This document shows positions 6,822 to 10,619 of a stretch of DNA of 10,619 bases, piece by piece. The notes below the pieces were generated by a model. The model was not told the DNA's origin. It saw nothing but the letters and a program-made list of their open reading frames with translations, and made no database searches. The DNA comes from Anaerolineaceae bacterium UBA6107. Its GTDB lineage: Bacteria; Chloroflexota; Anaerolineae; Anaerolineales; Anaerolineaceae. The first letter of the stretch is position 1; each line of letters starts with the position of its first letter. Both the position numbers and the translations under genes were made by a program. The stretch spans positions 75,994-86,612 of the forward strand of contig DIWL01000029.1 of NCBI GenBank assembly GCA_002428455.1, written 5' to 3'.

Positions 6822-7307
6822 TCACTTAGCCTGAGAATTTTTCGCGGCCGCATCCTGCACAGCCTCGACGATCTTCTCATATCCTGTGCAGCGGCAGATG
6901 TTTCCATCAATGGCTTCACGGATCTCATCATCACTCGGGTGCGGATTTTCCTCAAGGAAAGGTACCAGGGTCATCAGGAAACCCGGTGTGCAGAAACCGC
7001 ACTGCAGAGCGTGTTTTTCGTGGAAGGATTGCTGTAACGGATGCAGGTTCTCCGGGGTGCCGAGTGATTCCACGGTGCGGATCTCATGACCGTTGGCTTG
7101 CACCGCGAAGATCAGGCAGGAACGAACAGCCCCGCCATCAAAAAGGATGGTGCAGGCGCCGCAGATGCCGTGCTCGCAGCCCACATGCGTTCCCAGCAGA
7201 CCGAGGTCGTGGCGCAGAAAATCACTCAAAAGCAGGCGGGCTTCCACCTCGCGTTTGTATTCCACGCCGTTTACAGTAACAGTAATGGGAAAGAGTTTAT
7301 TGCTCAT
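6822..7307 (-). CDS. [2Fe-2S] subunit of the molybdenum hydroxylase (CoxS-like)
   Basis: This 161-residue subunit passes electrons from the molybdenum centre to FAD. The plant-type ferredoxin domain (residues 1-75) holds C44, C49, C52 and C64 in the pattern CxxxxCGxC followed by a distant Cys. The second, all-helical [2Fe-2S] domain holds C103 and C106 (CGFC) and C138 and C140 (CRC, followed by TGY). All eight ligands are present and the length is typical of the small subunit. A longer reading from 7484 in the same frame is open, but its first 59 residues do not look like this family. The chosen ATG has AGGAGG seven bases upstream and begins with a normal beta strand. The gene starts one base after the stop of the FAD subunit, so the two are translationally coupled. 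Confidence 0.96.
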   Translation of the reverse strand: MSNKLFPITVTVNGVEYKREVEARLLLSDFLRHDLGLLGTHVGCEHGICGACTILFDGGAVRSCLIFAVQANGHEIRTVESLGTPENLHPLQQSFHEKHALQCGFCTPGFLMTLVPFLEENPHPSDDEIREAIDGNICRCTGYEKIVEAVQDAAAKNSQAK

Positions 7308-7308
7308 A

Positions 7309-8190
7309 TTATCCTCCTCTTTTCGCGCGTTCGACAGCTTCAGTAAGTGAACGCACGACCAGTACGCGCGTAATGCTGCGGCGGTAGTCAGCGGTGGCAT
7401 GCAGGTCAGTCGCGGGGTCAATTTCCGTGGTGACAGCCAGTTCGGCGACTTCTTCGATCGCTTCCCTAGTAGGTGCATTGCCAACCAGTATCTCGCCGGC
7501 TTTCTGCGAGAGTATGGGGACTTCTCCCACGCTCATCAACACCATGCGCGCGTCCTTGCAGCGCTCGTTTTCATCCAGCGTTACGATCGAGGCAACCGCA
7601 GACTGAGCGTATCCGCCGCTCTGGCGGGATACCTGGACATAGTTGGAACCGGTGCGTGCCGGCCAGGGCTTGAGCACCAGTTCAGCCAGCATCTCGTGCG
7701 GTTCGATCACAGTCATGAAAGGTCCAATGATCAGATCCTGTCCATCCACCCAGCGTTCTTCGCCTTTGCTCTTGATCAGTGCCTGCATGTTCATCAGCAC
7801 CGAGATACTCGGCAGTTGACCGGCGGGGTCTGCGTGTGCGATGGCGCCACCGAACGTGCCGCGGCGTCGGATCTGCGGGTGGGCAATGTATTTGGATACT
7901 TCGATAAGCAATGGAAAGCGTTTGATCACTTCCGCGCTGTGCTCAACATCAAAAACACGCGTCATCGTGCCGATCGCCAGCCCGCCATCCTCGGTTGGTT
8001 TAACGTAGGAGAGTTCGGGTACATTATTTAAGTCCACCAGCGCGCTTGGTCTTGCCATGCGAAAGTTCATTGCGGCGATCAGGCTTTGACCGCCAGCGAG
8101 AACTTTTCCATCGTAGCCAAGTTCCGCCAGTGTATCCAGCGCTTCATCAACGCTGGAAGGTGCATAATAATCAAAATTTACTGGCTTCAT
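7309..8190 (-). CDS. FAD-binding subunit of the molybdenum hydroxylase (CoxM-like)
   Basis: The 293-residue medium subunit receives electrons from the iron-sulfur subunit and hands them on to NAD, quinone or another acceptor. The two FAD pyrophosphate-binding motifs of this vanillyl-alcohol-oxidase-type fold are present: AGGQS (32-36) and GTFGG (111-115), followed by AHADPAG (118-124). The C-terminal CO-dehydrogenase flavoprotein domain covers about 180-285 and includes the typical YRR (near 272-274) before a closing helix. The length is standard. ATG 8190 is preceded by AGGAGG at good spacing, and a candidate promoter lies at 8248-8275. It is the first gene of the operon FAD - [2Fe-2S] - Mo subunit - CoxG-like - small membrane protein, the medium-small-large order of many bacterial enzymes of this class. 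Confidence 0.95.
   Translation of the reverse strand: MKPVNFDYYAPSSVDEALDTLAELGYDGKVLAGGQSLIAAMNFRMARPSALVDLNNVPELSYVKPTEDGGLAIGTMTRVFDVEHSAEVIKRFPLLIEVSKYIAHPQIRRRGTFGGAIAHADPAGQLPSISVLMNMQALIKSKGEERWVDGQDLIIGPFMTVIEPHEMLAELVLKPWPARTGSNYVQVSRQSGGYAQSAVASIVTLDENERCKDARMVLMSVGEVPILSQKAGEILVGNAPTREAIEEVAELAVTTEIDPATDLHATADYRRSITRVLVVRSLTEAVERAKRGG
7313..7318 (-). promoter_or_regulatory. Ribosome binding site fixing the [2Fe-2S] subunit start
   Basis: A perfect AGGAGG lies 5 bases before the ATG at 7307-7305, within the last codons of the FAD-subunit gene. It decides the start at 7307 over the in-frame start at 7484. Confidence 0.8.
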
Positions 8191-8247
8191 TAATTACTAC
8201 CTCCTGTTTGTTTGAGGGTGTTGAATCCTGGGTTTTCGCTTTGTCGA

Positions 8248-8275
8248 ATTTTACAGGAAAAAACCATGGTGTAAA
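8248..8275 (-). promoter_or_regulatory. Candidate promoter of the molybdenum-hydroxylase operon
   Basis: On the minus strand TTTACA (8270-8275) and TAAAAT (8248-8253) are 16 bases apart, each one mismatch from the sigma-70 consensus. They lie just after the terminator of the upstream unit and 58 bases before ATG 8190. A 6-bp inverted repeat (TTTACA at 8250-8255 and TGTAAA at 8270-8275 on the plus strand) spans the core, so a regulator could bind there. Confidence 0.6.
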
Positions 8276-8281
8276 TGATGC

Positions 8282-8317
8282 AAAAAACCTTCAGGGGAGA
8301 ATTTCCCCTGAAGGTTT
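8282..8317 (-). terminator. Strong intrinsic terminator after the cyclase-family gene
   Basis: Positions 8286-8297 pair with 8305-8316 in a perfect 12-bp stem (core ACCTTCAGGGG) with a 7-nt loop. On the minus strand the stem ends in a run of six T. It starts 16 bases after the stop codon at 8333 and separates this unit from the molybdenum-hydroxylase operon. Confidence 0.92.
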
Positions 8318-8332
8318 CGAAATCACATCAAT

Positions 8333-10000
8333 TTACTCTTTGAATGCAACGAAGCGTCCCCACATGGATTCAGCCTCCATGGCTTTCTGCAGGTAGCAAC
8401 CGATGTAGTATCGGCCGCTCTTGGCAGTGGCAAGATCGCCCGCCAGGTTTTCGGCGTGCACAATTGTGTGCGGGAAGAGATTCAGGTGCATATCCTGGTA
8501 GAAATCCTTGAGTGGATAGAGCTGATCCCAATCCTTGCCGAAGTCCTTGATCAATTTGGCATTGGCTTCAGCGAAGGTCTTGGGGTGCCAGATGCGCATG
8601 ATCGTGTTCATTGGATGGTCGGCGGAAACGGCGTCCACACCGATCCATTTGATCTTCATCTTGATCGCCCAGCGGGAGAAGTCAGGTGAGGGACCCGGGT
8701 GCTTGACCATGTAGCGGAACTCATCGGATTCCTTGCTGTTCCATCCGAATTTGTTCCAGCCGGTTTTGATGATCAGGATATCGCCCTCGCGTACTTCGAC
8801 CTTGCTCATGATCATCTCGGGGGTATACACACTGGAATCGCTGACTAAATCTGAGATGTCGGCAATTACACCGGGGCCAACCCAATCAGTGAGAGGAACT
8901 TCGCCAATAGAGCGGCCGTTCGGGAAGAAGTGCTTCTCGCCGTCCATGTGGGTGCCCAAGTGAATGGATGCGTTGCAGGTGGAGCCGTTGCGGCCCATGC
9001 CGAAGTACTGACCACCCACACGCTTGGTGTAGGTGACGGTCAACGGAACATAGTTCAACCACTGCGGGGTCTGAACGCTGAACGGCACGGTCATGTCGAT
9101 CATTTCGGATTTCTTCATGACAGCGAAGAATTCGTCTTCTGCCATACCCTTGGGTGCGGTCCAGGCGAAGACGCGGCTCCACGCGGTCTCGACTTCCATG
9201 AAGGGGATCGGCATGATGCTGATCCAGGCGCGCTTGTTCTTTAGTTTGTCGATGTCGCCCACAATCGCTTCAGTCAGCACCAGGTGCTTCTTGGGCATGT
9301 CGATGTGGGTGAGTTTGTAGTATTCGCCCTGCGGGAAGGTTTCGTCCCAGGTTTTGCCGGTCTCTGCCTTCAGTTTGGCTTCGGCCAGCTTGAAGTGGTC
9401 TTCGTGCCAGCGGCGGATGGGGGTGTTCATGGGGTGCTCGGCGGAACCGCAGTCCACACCGACAACCTTGAGTTCCATATCTAGCGCCCACTTGTAGAAG
9501 TCCATGGAAGGACCGGGATGGCGGACGAGGAAGCCGAATTCCATACCTTCAACACCACCCTGCGCGCCTTCGTTATGCACCGCAGGCTGATCCCAAGAGT
9601 ACTTGTGAAAGCCGGTATTGACGATGAGGATGTCGCCCTTCTTGACCTCAACCTTGCTGAGGATCATTTCAGGGGTATAGATGCTGTAATCCGACACGAG
9701 GTCGGAAATATCAGCCACCACACCCGGACCGCACAGGTCGGTCAGGGGGATGTCAGCGATGGCGCGGCCGCCGGAATGGAAGGCGCGCTCGCCCACCAGG
9801 TGAGTACCCACGGTGTTGCTCCAGTTCAGGATCTGCCCGTTGGCGCCCTGTCCGCCGCCGTACGCACCGGTAACACGCTTGAAGAAGTGCACTTCCAAGG
9901 ATTTCTCATGCGGATGCGGGGGGGTGAAGATGCTGCATTTCTGGGTCAGATCGTACAGCGGAGCTTCACTAAGCATTTTGATAAAATCTTCTCGATTCAT
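8333..10000 (-). CDS. Tandem-domain cyclase family protein (PF04199-type metal hydrolase, N-terminal copy degenerate)
   Basis: This 555-residue protein is two homologous cyclase-family units (about 10-270 and 295-550), where most members, such as kynurenine formamidase and isatin hydrolase, have one of 210-330 residues. These enzymes hydrolyse amide bonds, often opening a lactam ring. The C-terminal unit has the metal motif HLGTHMDGEKHF, with H347, H351, D353 and H357. In the N-terminal unit the same positions are T63, H67, V69 and A73, so only one ligand remains. Both copies keep the later motif (GVDCGSAEHPMN, 181-192; GVDAVSADHPMN, 454-465) and a Glu before the closing strands (E244 and E517). 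The start at ATG 10000 is chosen because AGGGAG lies just upstream; the frame is open further to 10060, but that would overlap the upstream gene. It follows the DUF1116 gene by 28 bases, so they share an operon. Confidence 0.9.
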   Translation of the reverse strand: MNREDFIKMLSEAPLYDLTQKCSIFTPPHPHEKSLEVHFFKRVTGAYGGGQGANGQILNWSNTVGTHLVGERAFHSGGRAIADIPLTDLCGPGVVADISDLVSDYSIYTPEMILSKVEVKKGDILIVNTGFHKYSWDQPAVHNEGAQGGVEGMEFGFLVRHPGPSMDFYKWALDMELKVVGVDCGSAEHPMNTPIRRWHEDHFKLAEAKLKAETGKTWDETFPQGEYYKLTHIDMPKKHLVLTEAIVGDIDKLKNKRAWISIMPIPFMEVETAWSRVFAWTAPKGMAEDEFFAVMKKSEMIDMTVPFSVQTPQWLNYVPLTVTYTKRVGGQYFGMGRNGSTCNASIHLGTHMDGEKHFFPNGRSIGEVPLTDWVGPGVIADISDLVSDSSVYTPEMIMSKVEVREGDILIIKTGWNKFGWNSKESDEFRYMVKHPGPSPDFSRWAIKMKIKWIGVDAVSADHPMNTIMRIWHPKTFAEANAKLIKDFGKDWDQLYPLKDFYQDMHLNLFPHTIVHAENLAGDLATAKSGRYYIGCYLQKAMEAESMWGRFVAFKE

Positions 10001-10005
10001 AGTTT

Positions 10006-10011
10006 CTCCCT
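10006..10011 (-). promoter_or_regulatory. Ribosome binding site fixing the cyclase-protein start
   Basis: AGGGAG on the minus strand lies 5 bases before ATG 10000-9998. It favours this start over the in-frame ATG at 10060, which would add 20 residues unlike the family and overlap the upstream gene by 32 bases. Confidence 0.7.
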
Positions 10012-10028
10012 TTCTAAGGTATATGGAT

Positions 10029-10619
10029 TTAGTTGTAACCGTACTTATCAGCGAAGGCATAAACGGCGTCTTCGAAGCATTTCATTGGAGCGGAAACCAC
10101 ACCGGCGCCAACCTGTCCGACACCTGCATCCTTGTGCGCCACACCGGTGTTCACGCGCGGGGCGATCTGTTTTTCGACAACCTTGCGGATGTCCACGCCA
10201 GTTGGGGTGCCGCGGAAATCAAGGAATGGAATGGTGAACTGCTTGTGCTCGGCTTCAGTGATCTCGTACATATCAAGTGTGGTATTGATGGCATCCTTGG
10301 GCTCGCCGCCGATGAAGGTAACGAGGGCAGGTGCGGTAGCCATGGCGAAACCGCCGATACCGGCTGTTTCGGTGATCACACTATCACCAATATCCGGGCA
10401 GGCATCCTTTTCGGAGAAGCCGGGGAAGTAGAGTGATTTGACCATTGGGGCGGGAGCGATGAACCACTGGTCACCCAGGCCGCTCACACGAATACCCCAA
10501 TCAGTACCGTTGCGTGCCATTACGGTAACGATTGTGCTGCCTTCCACATTGTGGCCTGCGTAAGTCATGGTCTTGCAGCCAGCCATCACTGGATTGAGGA
10601 TGCTCAGTGCGTTCTCACC
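10029..10619 (-). CDS. DUF1116 (AllG/YlbE-like) protein, C-terminal part (5' end outside window)
   Basis: The frame is open from the window edge to TAA at 10031-10029, giving the last 196 residues of a longer protein. Reading upstream of the first ATG it continues as GENALSILNPV, so no start is in the window. The segments I associate with DUF1116 are MARNGTDWGIRVSGLG, then PDIGDSVITETAGIGGFAMA, FRGTPTGVDIRKVV and NTGVAHKDAGVGQVGAG. The family includes E. coli YlbE (AllG), which works with FdrA (AllF) and YlbF (AllH) as oxamate carbamoyltransferase in anaerobic allantoin use, making carbamoyl phosphate. Full-length members have about 420-480 residues. The partner genes, if present, would lie beyond the window. 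The family call is from memory of conserved motifs, made without a profile search; the enzymatic role in this organism is inferred. Confidence 0.75.
   Translation of the reverse strand, partial: GENALSILNPVMAGCKTMTYAGHNVEGSTIVTVMARNGTDWGIRVSGLGDQWFIAPAPMVKSLYFPGFSEKDACPDIGDSVITETAGIGGFAMATAPALVTFIGGEPKDAINTTLDMYEITEAEHKQFTIPFLDFRGTPTGVDIRKVVEKQIAPRVNTGVAHKDAGVGQVGAGVVSAPMKCFEDAVYAFADKYGYN

Noticed and set aside
7308..7484. Extended N-terminus for the [2Fe-2S] subunit
   Set aside because: The extra 59 residues overlap the FAD-subunit gene, are not ferredoxin-like, and the internal ATG has a perfect AGGAGG.
3939..8190. Aerobic CO dehydrogenase operon
   Set aside because: The subunit order fits, but the Cys-containing loop needed for the copper-molybdenum centre is replaced by RGAGR.
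10001..10060. Extended N-terminus for the cyclase protein
   Set aside because: It would overlap the upstream gene by 32 bases, and the shorter start has a good ribosome site and a family-like beginning.
9518..10237. A 239-codon open frame on the plus strand
   Set aside because: It is antisense to the cyclase and DUF1116 genes and crosses their junction; its translation is low-complexity and unlike any family.

Overview
The window is a compact stretch of bacterial chromosome in which every gene I can support lies on the minus strand, so transcription runs from high to low coordinates. Base composition is close to balanced. No rRNA, tRNA, CRISPR array or insertion sequence was seen. The host is probably an anaerobic or facultative bacterium, tentatively Chloroflexota (Anaerolineae-like). 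That guess rests on overall protein character and on a lipoprotein with a long Pro/Ala/Thr/Glu-rich linker; no taxonomic marker is present.

Layout in order of transcription. (1) 10619-8333: the C-terminal part of a DUF1116 (AllG/YlbE-like) protein, then, 28 bases on, a 555-residue protein made of two tandem 'cyclase family' (PF04199) metal-hydrolase domains. A strong intrinsic terminator at 8282-8317 closes this unit. (2) 8275-3808: a candidate promoter followed by a molybdenum-hydroxylase operon with FAD subunit, [2Fe-2S] subunit, molybdopterin subunit, a CoxG-like SRPBCC protein and an unlisted 48-residue one-helix membrane protein that overlaps the CoxG-like gene. (3) 3555-2137: an NCS2 nucleobase permease of the UraA type with its own upstream region and terminator. 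(4) 2018-1: an NmrA-like NAD(P)-binding protein with a TATAAT box upstream, a 164-residue unknown protein, a three-helix membrane protein of 135 residues and the start of a lipoprotein that runs off the window.

The first three units fit together as a catabolic module for a nitrogen heterocycle or ureide. A nucleobase-type transporter would bring the compound in. A molybdenum hydroxylase, which has the RGAGR loop and not the Cys loop of true CO dehydrogenase, would oxidise it. A cyclase-family amidohydrolase would open the ring. A DUF1116 protein, the family of the AllG part of E. coli oxamate carbamoyltransferase, would take part in releasing carbamoyl phosphate. The individual family calls are well supported by motifs; the pathway and its substrate are inference. 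The most unusual single item is the two-domain cyclase protein, whose N-terminal copy has lost three of the four residues of the metal-binding motif. The last block (2018-1) is of unknown function and looks unrelated to the catabolic genes.
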